A stretch of DNA of 64,000 nucleotides from Glandiceps talaboti (GCF_964340395.1 NC_135563.1:21649151-21713150), one strand, 5' to 3'. Positions 1 to 14,500 are shown, numbered from the stretch's first letter. The notes: generated by a model not told the origin, from the letters alone. Numbers and translations: made by a program.

Positions 1-812
1 AAATATCTGATATGTTTTTTCTTCTTTCAATTGGCACTTGGGCTTTCTTCAAAATGTTTTTTTTTTTTTCTAAACCTATTAAAGCAGAAATTAGAAGTCC
101 TGAGAAGTAAATACAAATTCTACAAAGATGTCCTGTTCCATTAGACAGGGTGCAATTTTTTTTAATAATGAAATTAGTTGCAATGTATGCCTTTGTACAT
201 TATTGATGTCGAAATTGTTACATTCTACATTTTTATATTTCTACGTTATCAGACATTTCTATCGTTACCTACATTATTGGAAGCAGTTTCTTTATTTCAA
301 AGACCAGCTGGGCTAACACAAAAAATGGATGGGCATCATCATTAGAATCATGTCTGATATAGTATTATCATTTTGTACAGTACTTGCAACTTCTCAAATT
401 CAACTTATTTGGATTAGAAATATTCAACTAGTAACAACATACACTTCTTAATTTGTGTTGAAAGACTAGCAATGTATATAATAGATTCCAGAATTACACA
501 TACATGCATTCGCTACATATTCTGCACTGTACACACTTTGCTACAGGCAATTATTTGTTAGTCTAGTTCCTATACAGTATCGTTATGATTTATACCTGTG
601 GTTAGAACCACATGCTGGTCATTTAGACTAATTATTTGTCGACTTCAAGAAAAGACGAAAAATGCGAAGTGCATGTATGCCTTTTGTTACCACACTAAAG
701 GCTATGCAAAAAGGTGGCCACCTTGAACCATTAACCATTCGACTGTAAAATATGTTGTGTCACTTCTTATCTCACCAGCCTTGTGCTTTATCCAGTGAAA
801 GGGGTTACCTGG

Positions 813-855
813 CCTGTGAGGGCGCCCCATCAAAGTGTACCTTGCACTTCAGATT
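813..855. mobile_element. Fragment of family A MITE
   Basis: The stretch around GAGGGCGCCCCATCAAAG followed by TGTACCTTGCAC matches the right half of the family A hairpin (GAGGGCGCCCCGTCACGG, CGTACCTTACAG). The other half is not recognisable. Confidence 0.4.
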
Positions 856-1469
856 AATCGACAAAAAATTCACAGAATTTTTAGTCACCGAGTTTTTTCT
901 AATATATTGAAATAAAAATCAGTCCTATCCCGTGAGGCATTGGTGAACAAATTAGCAGCATAAAAGTAAGTCGTAAAAATTCACTTATGTATAGTACAAA
1001 AATATCATTCCAATTTTACAAAAGAAATTCAATTCACTGATCAAACTTTGGGGAAGAAATTGAAAATTCAATTCACAGTTGGAATGTTTGTAAGTAAAAA
1101 AGACCCTGTAAAGTTTATATATAAAACAAAGGCCTATAAGTAAAGTGTATGTACAGCTTTTCTTTAACAATAACACCATCTTAATAATTTGTACATAAAA
1201 ATATGAAAGATCAAATTATCTAAAACTATTTATACTCTCTTTACAAAAGTGAATAAAAAGTTTAGCAATAAAAAATAGAAGCATGTGAATAAGCCTATTA
1301 AAATTTGAAAACAAATTTTTCTGTTTATAAATAACTGCAAATCATATCTCAATTTGAAGTTTACTGTTAGTTAAATTCTATTCTAAGGTTCATGGTTTAC
1401 TATGCCAATAAACTTGCCAATATGAAAATGTCCACCATCCAAACAATTCCTTTAATTACAGATAGATGG

Positions 1470-1705
1470 ATGTCCATTGTATTGAGGTAAATGTTCATTG
1501 TATACAGGTAAATGTATACAAGTAACTGACTACCATACAGGTAACTGTTCATTGTATACAGGTAAGTGTTCACTGTATACAGGTAAGTGTTCATATACAG
1601 GTAAGTGTTCACTGTATACAGGTAACTTCACAGTATACAGGTAAGTGTTCATATACAGGTAAGTGTTCACTGTATACAGGTAACTGTCCACTATATACAG
1701 GCAAC
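1470..1705. repeat. About 20-bp minisatellite downstream of the EVC2 stop
   Basis: Irregular repeats of GTATACAGGTAAGTGTTCAC. On the plus strand many units contain CAG|GTAAGT, the consensus 5' splice site. A reverse-strand AATAAA at 1709-1714 could be the EVC2 poly(A) signal, which would put the repeat just past the transcript end. Confidence 0.85.
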
Positions 1706-2218
1706 TGTTTTATTGAGGGGTTTTGTGCATTAAAATAGCAGGGACAAATTACATCCAATTAATTTGGCACTTGAAATAAAAACTATATACAAATCATACA
1801 TTGTTATATGAAATAATACACTAATTTCTACCATATACATATATTTATAATTTTTTGACACATTGTTTTCCAACGTTCAGTATTGTTGAAGTACTCATGC
1901 TCTGTGAGTATATTTGTACAATAGATTTTAACTGCATGTAATACTACTTTTAGATAATACAAATTGCCATCCAGTCACAAGGGCTACATGGAATTAGCAT
2001 AACAAAACAAGTATTGTTATGTAAATGTATTCTACTTTCCCCAAACAATAGACTATTTATCAATGGTAGAGAAAGAACTTAATTATGCTCTCATGATAGA
2101 AAATTTGAGTTGGACAACGAAGGAGGTAATTATTGAGTTGGACAGTGAGGGCGCAATTGTTTGGATAATTTCATAGACACCTTGGGGGTGCTATTTTACA
2201 GACAAACTATCGAGTTGC

Positions 2219-2522
2219 TCAATAACTATAGTCAGCTCTTGGAGCTGGCATAACTCGTCTTGGTACAGGTCTGCTACTTAGTTGAAAGTAATCATCAATT
2301 TCATCCTCACTATCCACATAATTGCCATATGCATATCTGCCTCGTTCAGTATCGTCATCGGGTGTGGCTGTTCTGCCAACGGGTTCAGGTCGTTTTGAAG
2401 GTATGCTGGGTAATTTTGACCTGCGGAATGCTTCTTCATCCTCCTCATCATCCGTTTCCTTGAAGTGTGCTTTTTTAAGTGGTGCTAGTTTATTCTTTTT
2501 ACTCTTCTTGACCTTCAACGAT
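2219..2522 (-). CDS. EVC2: EVC2 terminal coding exon: basic then acidic tail
   Basis: The acceptor TTTAG at 2523-2527 opens into a lysine-rich stretch (VKKSKKNK), followed by an acidic run (TDDEEDEEAF) and a proline- and arginine-rich end finishing ...PRADYSY before TGA at 2219-2221. In vertebrates the EVC2 C-terminus recruits EFCAB7/IQCE and is lost in dominant Weyers-type truncations. I cannot assign that motif here by eye. Confidence 0.8.
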
Positions 2523-5500
2523 CTAAAGTAAATAAATAAAACATTGATAAAAACGTGTTTCAACGATTAAGGTAAACACAAAAACTGAAACATCAATATA
2601 AGTCATCTTCAACGATACAAGTAAACACAAAAAACGAAATATCGATAAAAAAATGTTTTCAACGATCAAGGTAAATGCAAAAATGAAGCATCAATAACAG
2701 TTTTGATAAAAGTTTTGACATATTGATACCTCATGCAAATCTAAAGATATGATTTTATTGTATTTCTTTTGAATCAATTTGCACTGTTATTATGACATGC
2801 ATATGGTTTTTTTTTAGTGTTATTTGTCTCAGATTTAACTTCACACTAACTTGTGCATCGTCTCAGACTCGTATTGACAAGGGCCCATAAGTCACATTTA
2901 AAGTACATCACTTTCTTGTCATCTTTTACATGTCATAATTATTAAAACCTCCCTGTGGTACTACTACACAGGATGATTCTTTCCATTGCATTTTACCTTT
3001 TACTACCAGGTCAAAATACAACAAGAACACCGACTTATTTCCTATGTGTGTCTATTATAAATAATGCAAATAATGAGCACAAAGTGGGAAAGCGCTATAT
3101 AAGAACCCAACATTATTATTATTATTATTATTATTATGTGTTGTTCGTGGAGCAGAAGTCGAGGTATTAACCAAGAAATCAAAATGATTTTTATTTTTGA
3201 AGCTATATCTAGGTTGTACAATGTTATTTCAGGTAACAACAAATGAACACACCCTTTCTTCATCCTCTTCAAATCCGGAGTGTCTGGAATGTCCTGTATT
3301 AATGTTGTTTTGATTCGTTCCTCCAGTGGTACTACCTCCGCCCTGCAAAAGTTTTGACATTAGTCCTCTGATAGTTGAGGACAAAGGAAAAAAAAATAGT
3401 GGGAGAGAAAAAATATTGGCATATAAGCAAGCAGGCAAGCAGGCTGGTGTGGGTAGAAAAGGGTGGGTCATGCTAAGCACTATTTTGACTTCTAGCTTTT
3501 TTTTCTTTTCTTCAAGTTTGTAAGAATTAGCAAAGATAAGCTTCTCATGCTTGGTGTTAGCAATGTACATGTACAATTATCACCAATTTTAGTGTCTGTA
3601 ACTATGGTAATTCCATGGCAACGCATTCTCACAAGCTAGAGTACATATTTCTGATATGTACGTTTTGGACAGTGCTGGAGGTCTGTGGTTTAGGATATTG
3701 TAGCAAAGGTTATGCAATTGTTGAAAAATGTGTCTCTTCTTGTGCTCTATGAAATATAAGCTCTGATTATAAAAAAATTGTGTTCTTTCTTTAAGCTCTA
3801 TAAAATTGTCTACTATAAAATAAGCACACAGCACACAAAGTAAGGAATATTTTGGGGTGCAAGAGAGTCCAAAAGAAGATACAGGAATTCTAACAAGCCA
3901 ATATATAGATGTATGGTTAGCAGCATGGTTTGATTAAAACATATGATATAATAGCATTGTACAACATTCAACAAAAATATGCAATATCAAAATTGTGATG
4001 GGAAAGAAAGCGTTAAAGAATAAACATCTTTGCTGGATTTAAAACAAAAATGTATTAAATTATATTTCAAATCATACCATGGTATATGTCAATTTTTAAA
4101 AATATGTAATTTACTACATTTTGTATTACATAAATATATGTTAAACAGTAAACATTACACATCCATGGATTCATGAGACTTGTGTTTGGGAGGTTTTCCA
4201 TGATAATGAACCTTTGAGTCGAAATATCAACATGATTTAAATTTCTTTTTCAATAGCTACAAAAGTCTATTTGTATATGGTTGAAACATCTTGTACTTTA
4301 TCGGACTTTTTTACTAAGATCTCAACATATCATCTATAAGTTGATATCTCTGAGATGTTGAACTATACAACTGTAGTCTAACAGGTAATGGTTTTCTTAT
4401 CAATAACATACAAAATGTAGCTATATCTATGTAAACAAAATATTTTGAACTTGTTAGTACTAAAAAAATTGTTAGAGAAAAATGAAATAACATAAAACTT
4501 TATCTTACCTGAATACAAACAACATGCAAATTTATAATAATATGAGAAATGACATCAGAAACGATAGAATTTGAAGTCAGAAACAAACAGTGCAAATACT
4601 AATATATAACAGAACAAAGAATGGTCAACAGAAATGAGAATATGAAGTAACCCTTTCACATCTAATGTTTTTTTACTCACTTTTCACAATTCTGTATTGT
4701 TTTAATAGTTCTTTATGATTTCAAATATTAACCATATTTTAGTGCTTCTTTTTCCAGACTTATTTGATCAATTCAAAATTGCAAATGTTTGGTTAATTTT
4801 TGTGAAAATTTGGTGAAAATCCTTCACAATCGTGGTGACAGGGTTATTTTTGTGTTTTGAATACCAATAGACAGGTCACACAATAGTGCACTTGCACTCA
4901 AAACTAAGGGTTTTTTTTGCCACGCCATACAAGAGCATCTCACCCCTTCTTTAGCTTCTTACTCTTCCTTGAACTTGCTTCTTTTTCGTCTTCCTCTGTC
5001 TCAGCACCATCTCGTTTGTACATCTTATCAAGAAGTTCATTAATTTGTTTATCAGATTTATTAGGGAAAAGAAGAAGTAGGATGCTTTGAAGTTCACTTT
5101 TTTGGTAGCCGCCATGTTTGATGAGACCAGAAAGAAACTCAAACTCCTGAAAATAATAAAAAACAAAGATATAGAAACATTAACAACTGTGTTCTCCCCT
5201 GAATATAGTGATATAGTTGGGAAATTTGCATAACAAAAGAACATTGTTATGTAAATATGTTTACATTGTTCTTAAGAATTCATAAGGTCAGAAGCATATC
5301 CAGACTATTCCATCCATGCAGTTAAAAATACATATACTAGTATTTTGCTAAGTAATTACATGGTGAGTGGGGACGAGGAAGGGTTAATGGTTGAGGGCAC
5401 TCAGTAGAACTAACTCATAAATAATTAATAAGGTTGTCATAGTAAAGCTGGTTTATCAAAACCATCAAAAGAACAAAAATTGATTTAGAAAAGAACACAA

Positions 5501-8500
5501 CACCAGGTTTTCAAATCATTACTTTATTACATGGCACAGCGCCTTGTAGGGAAAAGATATTTTTAAAGAGCAAAAGAAGAAAAAAAGGTAAACAATAAAC
5601 AAAAAACAACTATTTGTAAACAAATATGGCCAATTCCAAGCCCCTGTGGTGACAGCTTGTAATTAGCTTGTGTATGGAGACTGAAAGAGTAAAAAAAACA
5701 TCTAAATAAAGTGTCTATACTATTCCAACATTTTCGCAAAATTTCACAACCTAGCTATTATGTCTGTTTCTTACCTGTTCTTGTAAAAGTTGCAATCTTC
5801 TAACTTCATAGGATCTCCTCAAGTCTTCAAGTGCTTGACCTATTTCAACTTCCATCTTTCTCCTGTTGAATACAAAAGCAAAGTGCATAATATGATTACA
5901 AGTGTCGAAGTTTGGAGTAATTTATGTCACAAATATATAAATGTGAAAAAATGCCATAAAGCCTTTCTTCTTATTCAATCAAATAACAGTTTTAGGAGTC
6001 AAATTTACCATCAAAACAAATTTCAAAATCACTGACTCATACCTGAATTCCTCAAGTTCCATCATTTGTTTATGTTTCAATGCAGCTCTTCTCAGCTTGG
6101 CGGCCATCTTGTTTTTCTCTCCGTCAACTGCCTGTCTCAGTTCTTCATCTTGCATATGCATGAACGATTTCTCACGTTGTGCAAGTTTATCTCTCAACCT
6201 CCTCTTGAGTTCTTTCTCTTGACTCTGTCGCTGTGCATTCAATTTTCCTTCCAATTTTTCCACTTCCTGAAACACAAAAACAAGACATGTAAATGTGGTT
6301 AATACACTAAACCCGTGTCAAGTTGTAAGTAAGTGTTCCAAGAGACAATATGGGGTCTTCTGGTTGCTCTGAGTCATAACAAATTGGCGTTTGATTTCAC
6401 ACCAAAACCAACAACACAAAATGTTTGTACATACCTTCTGATGTTCCTCAATAATCTTACGTCCCTCTGGATTGGAGATAATACCATTATCTGTTAACTC
6501 ATCCATCATGTTCATCTTCAAGTTGTTCAATGCCTTCTGTTGCTCCTCAATTGTTGCAAGCTAAAACATGACAAAAGTGGTAAATGTTTTTACACAAAAA
6601 TACCATAAAGTTACATGCATAATGTCTCCCTATAGTGTATGATATTTGTGCCGGGTTTGCTTGAGTTGCAGATATCAGAGATATGGCTTTCCACTGATAC
6701 ATGCACAAACACACAGATGGATGGATAGACATATAATAGGCCATTCCTATAACCCCCACCCCCACCCCCACCCCCCTGGATTCTGCCTGTTGGAGTCTAG
6801 TAACTTCACCAGGTGGTATAGTCATTTTTGGAAAATCTGTTGCAAATTCCTTGCATTTATCAGAAATGTCATTACATAAATATATTTTCACCCTTATAAA
6901 TTATAGCATCATAGCAACAATCATCTCACCTCTCTAGCTTTCTCCATCTGTAACTTAGCAACCATGGCACCCAGTCTTTCTTCTTGGTCCTTCAAAGCCT
7001 TTGCTCTTTCTTCCATCATCTCATTACGAACCTAGGAATGCCAAGCAAAGAATCTTATAAAGTCAAAGGTCAGTCATTTATGGAGACAAGTAAACAATCA
7101 AACACCAGAACATGAAATTAAGAAAAAATATAATACTTTCACTTCCATGTATTTCATCAACAATCAACAATCTCACATCAACTCCTACATTCAATAAATC
7201 ATGCTCAATCTGTTTCACCACCAGAGGGCAGCATATATAATATATGTGTTTCACCACCATTTGATATTTTGGATAGCTTAATGGAGAACTATACACTGTA
7301 GTTTGCAAAGAACTCACTTGTTCTAACTCATCATCCTGTTTACTCTTCTCACTTGTTAACAATCCTATTTTTTCTTCTGCATGTCGTTTCATCATTTCCT
7401 GTTCAGCTGAAGCAAAATCATCTTCATTCTCACTGTCAGCCATTTCTTGACGACGCTTTTGTCTCTGCCAGGTCAAAGGTTATCAAATATTCAAATTACA
7501 TGTAAACTCAAGAAAAAAATACACATTTCCAAAATCAAAATTACAAAAAAATATATAAATCACTGTTCTGCAAGCTTTCTTTTCTATTTAGCGACATCAA
7601 ATTTAATGAGCAGTCGATCGATGTGCAAGCCCAGTGTATTAATGAAATGCATGGGAAATCAAGCAAACTACAGAAAGCACAATTAAATGTAGCTATCAAG
7701 TAAAACACACAAAGTTGTTTCCTTTTGAAGTCAGAATATTAATGAGAGTGTAGACTTAAAGATTAGAACAGAAATTGAAGCAATAACTGCAAAATGAAAC
7801 AAAGTGACACAGAAAATAGAAAGCTTAAGATTCAAGCATTCCAAAGAATTGCAAGATGTTAGTTGAAATATCAGCCATGTTTGGAAGCTTTTGTGCACCA
7901 CTGTCAAGCAATGTGTAGCCAAAATGTTCATTGAAGCAAGATATGTGCAAGCACAGCCTTTGTTTGCTGACTTACAGTTCCATGCAAAAGCAGCCAAGGT
8001 GCAAAACAGGCAAGCATTAAATTCATCAAAGCAGTAGTCCTGCAGTCTGACCATTTCATCCCTATTCTAATCACAATGGTATGATCCTAATAGCTAGAAG
8101 CAGGTGGACCATACCATGATTGCATTAGAATAGGGAAAAGAGGTAAACTACATGAATCTTTCATCAAATCTCATACTGATATCAACTTCCATGGTTAAAG
8201 ACAGAAAAAAAGAGAGCATCTCGATGAAGATCAAGAGACAGAAAGAAGATCAAGAAAGACAGTGTACACCTATTACAGGAGTATAAAAGTACAAATATAT
8301 CATATCAACGTCTCCACATAATAGGTCTACCTGTGTCTCCTGAGCGTGTTTCTTTTCTAATTTTTCCAACTGTTTGGTTTTCTTCGCTGCCAGTTTCTCC
8401 TCCAATTTACGTTTCTGTCTAAGTTTGTTCAATGTTAGACTATTTTCAAGTTTGACAAGTTGTTTTTCATGTTCCTGTAAAATCTTGTCTCGATCTGCGT

Positions 8501-11500
8501 CTGACATGACCATTTGTGTTGCCATCAAGCGCCTGTAATAGGAAACAGTGAAAGTTGTTACAGTATATCACAGTATGTGCATACACATTGAATCTAAATT
8601 GTGTCTCCTGACCCTGAGACATTGAAGTAGTTATATTCTATATGTACAAACACATAATCTAAATTCAAACCAAGATTCCAAGTCCTATATTTGACTGTGT
8701 ACACATTGAATCTAAACTGTGTCTCCTGTCCCTGAGACATTGAAGTAGTTATATTCTATATGTACAAACACATAATCTAAATTCAAACCAAGATTCCAAG
8801 TCCTATATTTGACTGTGTACACATTGAATCTAAACTGTGTCTCCTGACCCTGACAGGTTGAAGTATTTACATTCTATATGTACAAACACATAATCTAAAT
8901 TCAAACCAAGATTCCAAGTCCTATATTTGACTGTGTGCACTAATGGTGAAGGGATCAACTAACATTTTGGTTATCAAATGTAAATTTCTACTCACAGAGT
9001 CAAAACATTTCTTGGAAGTGAATCTCATACTCAATCTCAATCTCTAGTATTTTGGTTGCCATAATTCTTACCCAATCATTTGTTCCTCATGTTCCCGTAT
9101 TTTCTGCTGTTCTTCTTTCTCCTCCTCTTTCCTTCTTGCCCATTCCTTTCTATTCTTTGCAAGACGTTTCTGTAATCAACAAAAAAATAAACATGCATAT
9201 ATTCATGAATTTCTTAGGTCAAAGTTCAAAACAATAGTTACGACTTTCTTGAGTCAAAGTTCAAAATATAAGTCACAGGCCTTTCATTGGTCAACTTCAA
9301 GACATTAGTCACATAATTTCCTATGTCAAAGTTCAAAATAACAGTTCATTCATTTTTCTCCTTTTATTTCTTTCTTAAGTCTTGGGCTATATTCTATTCT
9401 ATTTTACTTGTAATTCTTGCATGTTTACCTCTTGTGCACTCTTTTATTCTTTAGAATACAAACAATTCCATTCAATTTAATTCACACTTCTTGAAAAAGT
9501 CCACTCATGGTTTAAAACTAATCAAGTAAAGCTGTGTTTGCACTGCAGTACTACTAAAACTGTAGTCATGACTTCCTTAGGTCAAAGTTCAAAATATTAG
9601 TCACATGACTTTCATCAGTCAAAGTTTACCATGTCATGTGTGATCATTGATACTTGCAAATCATATAACCAACAAAGCTTTGGACGATTTAAAACTATCA
9701 TGAGTTATCCAACCATAATTTGGTTTGAAATATGTGACTCAGAAGTCAAACACAAAAAAACAGTTGACGTTTCTTGCCTGCAATATTTGTTTTGTATATA
9801 TGCATGCAATGACTCCTCAATCACAATTAATTGCCTGCACATGGGTTGGCATAGTCTGTAAGGTATGCCATGATGAGGGCGCCCTCACACATCCGTCAGT
9901 TTTAGAACAGGTTAGTGAGGTCAGAGTGACGCAGTGTATCTGACAGTCTAGGATTGTTTGTTGTACTGTACTGTAGATCCTATTATTCCATTCTGACTAA
10001 CGATACATTGACAACTTGTGTAAGAACATCAAAATGTAATCACAAACCCTACATTTAAACACTGACTTAATTTTCTCAGCAATATTAACATATTAGATGT
10101 CAATGAGTAAAATAATATATGTACAATTATAGTGAGTCAGTCCATCCTTCATCAAATATGAAATCTAACCCAGCAATTTATGTTCATAGAGTAAATACCT
10201 TCAAGATCTTTTCTTGTTTAGCCCTCTCATCTTCTCTTACTTCCAGTAAGTTTTCAAGGTCTCTTTCGTGTTGAGCCATTATTTCATCTTTCAGTTCCTC
10301 ATCCAAACCTGAAAACAATAGAACAGATTTATACCAGTTGGAACCCAACAAAACAACAATAGCAGATCTATACCATGTGTATACATTACTTGTAGTTGGA
10401 CTCCTTATGTCATGTGACTTGTAGTTAGACCCCTTATGTCATGTGACTTGTAGTTAGACCCCTTATGTCATGTGACTTCTAGTTAGGCCCCATATGTCAT
10501 GTGACTTCTAGTTAGGCCCCATATGTCATGTGACTTCTAGTTAGTCCCCTTATGTCATGTGACTTGTAGTTAGGCCCCTTATCTCATGTGACTTGTAGGC
10601 AGACCTGTTATGTCATGTGACTTGTAGTTAGACCCCTTATGTCATGTGACTTCTAGTTAGGCCCCTTATCTCATGTGACTTGTAGGCAGACCTGTTATGT
10701 CATGTGACTTGTAGTTAGGCTCCTTATGTCATGTGACTTGTAGTTAGGCCCCTTATCTCATGTGACTTGTAGTTGGACTCCTTATGTCATGTGACTTGTA
10801 GGCAGACCTGTTATGTCATGTGACTTGTAGTTAGGCCCCTTATCTCATGTGACTTCTAGTTAGGCCCCTTATGTCATGTGACTTGTAGGCAGACCTGTTA
10901 TGTCATGTGACTTGTAGTTAGGCCCCTTATGTCATGTGACTTCTAGTTAGGCCCCTTATGTCATGTGACTTGTAGGCAGACCTGTTATGTCATGTGACTT
11001 CTAGTTAGGCCCCTTATCTCATGTGACTTGTAGTTAGACCTCTTATGTCATGTGACTTGTAGTTAGACCTCTTATGTCGTCAGTATTTTCCCCAACTGAG
11101 CAGAGAAAAACATTTTGAAGAATAACAAATAATAAAAGATCTCTACCTTTGTTTCCTAGGTCTTTATAAAGTTTATCTCCACTAGATTTTATATCATTTT
11201 TGACTTTTATGACCAACTGTTCTCTCGTTTGCTCTAGTTCTTTAGCTGCTTCCTCATCAAGTTGGTTTTCAAGCTCGTTCATTTCACTCCGTTGCTGTGA
11301 CAACAAGTGTTCTTTTCCTTCGATATATCCCTGGGGATCTGAGAATGAGGAAATGAGGAGATGATGAGATGTGGGTTTAGTCATCTGACCTTTAACAGAC
11401 CACAATCTATTAAAGTACACAGACTAATGGAGCACTCGTCTCTGATATGCTATCCATGTTTTGCTATAGTTTTACAGCCCCATGGGCACTTCACAGATAA

Positions 11501-14500
11501 ATGCTGATGAAATTCACATTACAACCAACATTACTGTTTTGTGTACAGTACATTAGTTTACACAAAATTTTTCATTGAAGGAGTCGGCATTTTGTTTTCC
11601 TATCACTATGCCACTTTGTGGAAACATCATTGAAAAATATTTATAACATGTATTATTGATAGGTGTATTTTGTGTTATTTGTAGATGTGGTTTATTTGGT
11701 GATGACATTGTTTTGAATAACACCTGGTAATCTTGATTTGTTATAACTTCAGTAAAACAGTTACACTCACCAATATGACTATTTTGGGCTTTCACTTTCT
11801 GCTTCTTTTCAAATTCTAACAGTTCTTGCTTGTGTTCTCTCTCCTAATAAAAGTAATCAATATTACAGTCACAGTGTACAGTAATTTATTACTTTGTACA
11901 GTACTAGGTTATAACTCACAATCAGCGTGTACCCTCTAAGCCAATTTGATGCATCACAGTGCACAGTAATTTAGTGTTCTCTATATCTTTGTACAGTACT
12001 AGGTTATCACTCACTAGAAAACACAATTGTCAGTAGCCATCATTTTTAACACTCTGAAGAGATATCGTTGTCAGAAAATGCTTTATAATCCAATATACAT
12101 GTAATTACTTGTACAGATCCATTACTTCTTTTTCTCATTTCATGAAAAGTAAACATCAAATATGATAACATTTTTAAAAATAAAGTTTTTAGTACCTTCT
12201 GTTCTATTCTTCTCTTCTTCAATTCACTCAATCGTTTATGAAGACCATCTTCTTGTTTTTTCTGCTCACTATCAAATTTCTGTTTCATGTTGACCAAATC
12301 TTTTCTAATTCTCTCAAAGTACTCCGCTGCTTCTTCCTCCCTCAGTTTCTCATCCTTGGTCATTGTTTTGATGACATCCATTTGTTGTGTTGCCATGGTA
12401 TTTAGTAGGTCTCTATGGTAATCTTCTTGGTCCTCCTGAAATTGAAACAAAAAAGCAAAGTTTTGTTTATGCTGAAAATAGAACAATGTGACATAGAGAA
12501 GCAAACAGAAAGGTAAGTTTGAACCTTACAATGAAAGTTGTTATTTTAATATTAAATTGGTGCAAACTGAATTTATTAAACTTGTTTTACAGGGTTGAAA
12601 AAAACTACATAAACTATGCTAGTAAAATGTCAATGTATGACTTCAATGATGTTAAAAATCCTCATCTTGCATTTTTAGTTCAGTTCATTGGATAATAAGG
12701 TTTCCTTGACATGTTAGTGTACATTGTTGTGTGTATACTTATACAAAATTATGCCATCAATTAATGTATTAGATCTAAATACCTAATTTGAGTTGTGCCA
12801 ATAGTAAGTGATAGTCAACGCACCTCTGTTGTCTATGGTTTAAACCGCTATCTTTCAATCTTGGGTCATCACATTAGTGATATCTTAATGGTTACATGGT
12901 ATCATTCTTTTGTTCTGGCCCCACTGTTTCTATAGCTCTACCAAACAACCCCTTTTCACACCTAGATTTTAACCCTAATCCGAAGTGGACCAGCATTAAT
13001 TGTATTTTACTTACCTTAGATGCAGCAAGTGCACGTCTTCTGGCCAATTTTTCATCCAAAAGCATCCTCTGCCTAGAAATTTCATCATCCATAAATTTCT
13101 CTATGACATTCATATTTTTCTTGTGTTGTTTCATCAACCAATCAGCTTGTTCTTCTGTCAACTTGCCTTGACCTTTGACATCTGCCAGCAAAGTATGCTG
13201 AAGAGCTTTGACTGCCATTCGTTTGCGGATTGCAAATTCCTAGAAATTGACATTTATGAGAGAAATAGAGCAAGTTATTTGCATTTCTATGATCTACCCC
13301 ATCCCCCACCCCCACCCCCCCTCCCAACACAAGAAAGTTCCTAGGCCCTGGGGTAGTATCGTCAGATGTAGTCCAGACATTTTCTATGTACATTTATGAT
13401 GTTGTCATTTCTCACACCTAGCCTTTATGGAGAGAATTCAATCTGTGCAAATGCAAACAAGTGAAAAAAGAATGAGGAAAAAGTTTCAACTTTGTGTTAC
13501 ACTCACATGTAATATATGTGATGTAAAATAATGAAATTGTGACTCTCCAGAATCCAAAGTTTATGAAAGTGTCTGTATTTCCCGCAGTGATATTCCCCTT
13601 TATTTGATTCTACTTTGCAGTATTTGTGTGATTTCTTCAACATGTCAGTCAATTGCTATGTGTAAGTTTGCCTCTTACCTTTCTTAGTTTTTCTTGTTCT
13701 TCATCTTGTTCTAGTTTCAGTAGATGTGTTATTTCATTTTCCTCGGCTTGATGCTGTTTTTCTATAAGATCCATGATGGCTTTACGTTCCTGACAACAAC
13801 AAAAATTTATAAATTGTGTTAGATTCCTTCAAAGTTATCTCATGTTTATTGTAATGCCAAAATAATAAGTTTATTAATTATGTCAATTTTTAAAAACCAG
13901 TTAGTACCTACCTCTTCTGGCATGTTTACAGTTTGTGTTTCAGCAGCTTTCTTTTCAGCTTTGTGTTTCTTGTGCAACTGTGTCAGTTTTCCCTGAATAA
14001 AAAAAGTAGAATATTATAAAAAAAACACTGTATTCTGTAAGGACATGATAACAGGTCATAATGTTAGTCCTGTAAGTTTGTGGAATTTAGGGAATAGAAA
14101 CAACCTGAAAGTGTCTTGTTTATATAGTAGACAATCAGAGTCTCTTGTTTACACCTATTTTAGACTCTACCAGGTACCTATTTTAGACTCTACTAGGTAC
14201 CTATTTTAGACTCTACCAGGTACCTACCTTATTCTGTTCACTAAGTCTCTTGATTAACTTAGCTGACTCCTGCTTGTACTCATCACTCAATCTCTTGTTG
14301 AGATCTTTACAGTTTCTCTGGTATTTACCAATACATTTGTCTTCAGTACTCTTTGAGATGTCTTTATTGGCACGAAGACTTTGAATCAACAGAAGTATAG
14401 ACTCTGACATCATTTCTATTCTCTGAATCTCAAGTTCAATGTCAACGGTGATGGTGGAGAGGACATCCAGGCTGTCAATAAAAAAAAAATATTATCATGA

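Larger units (their letters stand above)
1..2218. other. Region 3' of EVC2: UTR and AT-rich flank
   Basis: Below the EVC2 stop the sequence is AT-rich with no supported exon. It holds the candidate poly(A) signal (reverse-strand AATAAA at 1709-1714), the minisatellite at 1470-1705 and the MITE fragment near 813. Short open frames show no homology. Confidence 0.5.

Noticed and set aside
3229-3576. Gly/Ser/Thr-rich reading of the exon at 3253-3342
   Set aside because: The phase required by the preceding exon gives a different frame that is also open and continues in phase into the last exon.
4951-5244. 97-aa minus-strand frame as the EVC2 exon reading
   Set aside because: Wrong frame. The phase-0 frame from the acceptor at 5147 is the one that joins both neighbours and reads as a coiled-coil continuation.
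10384-11086. CRISPR-like array
   Set aside because: The repeats are contiguous with no unique spacers, and the window is animal DNA with spliced genes.
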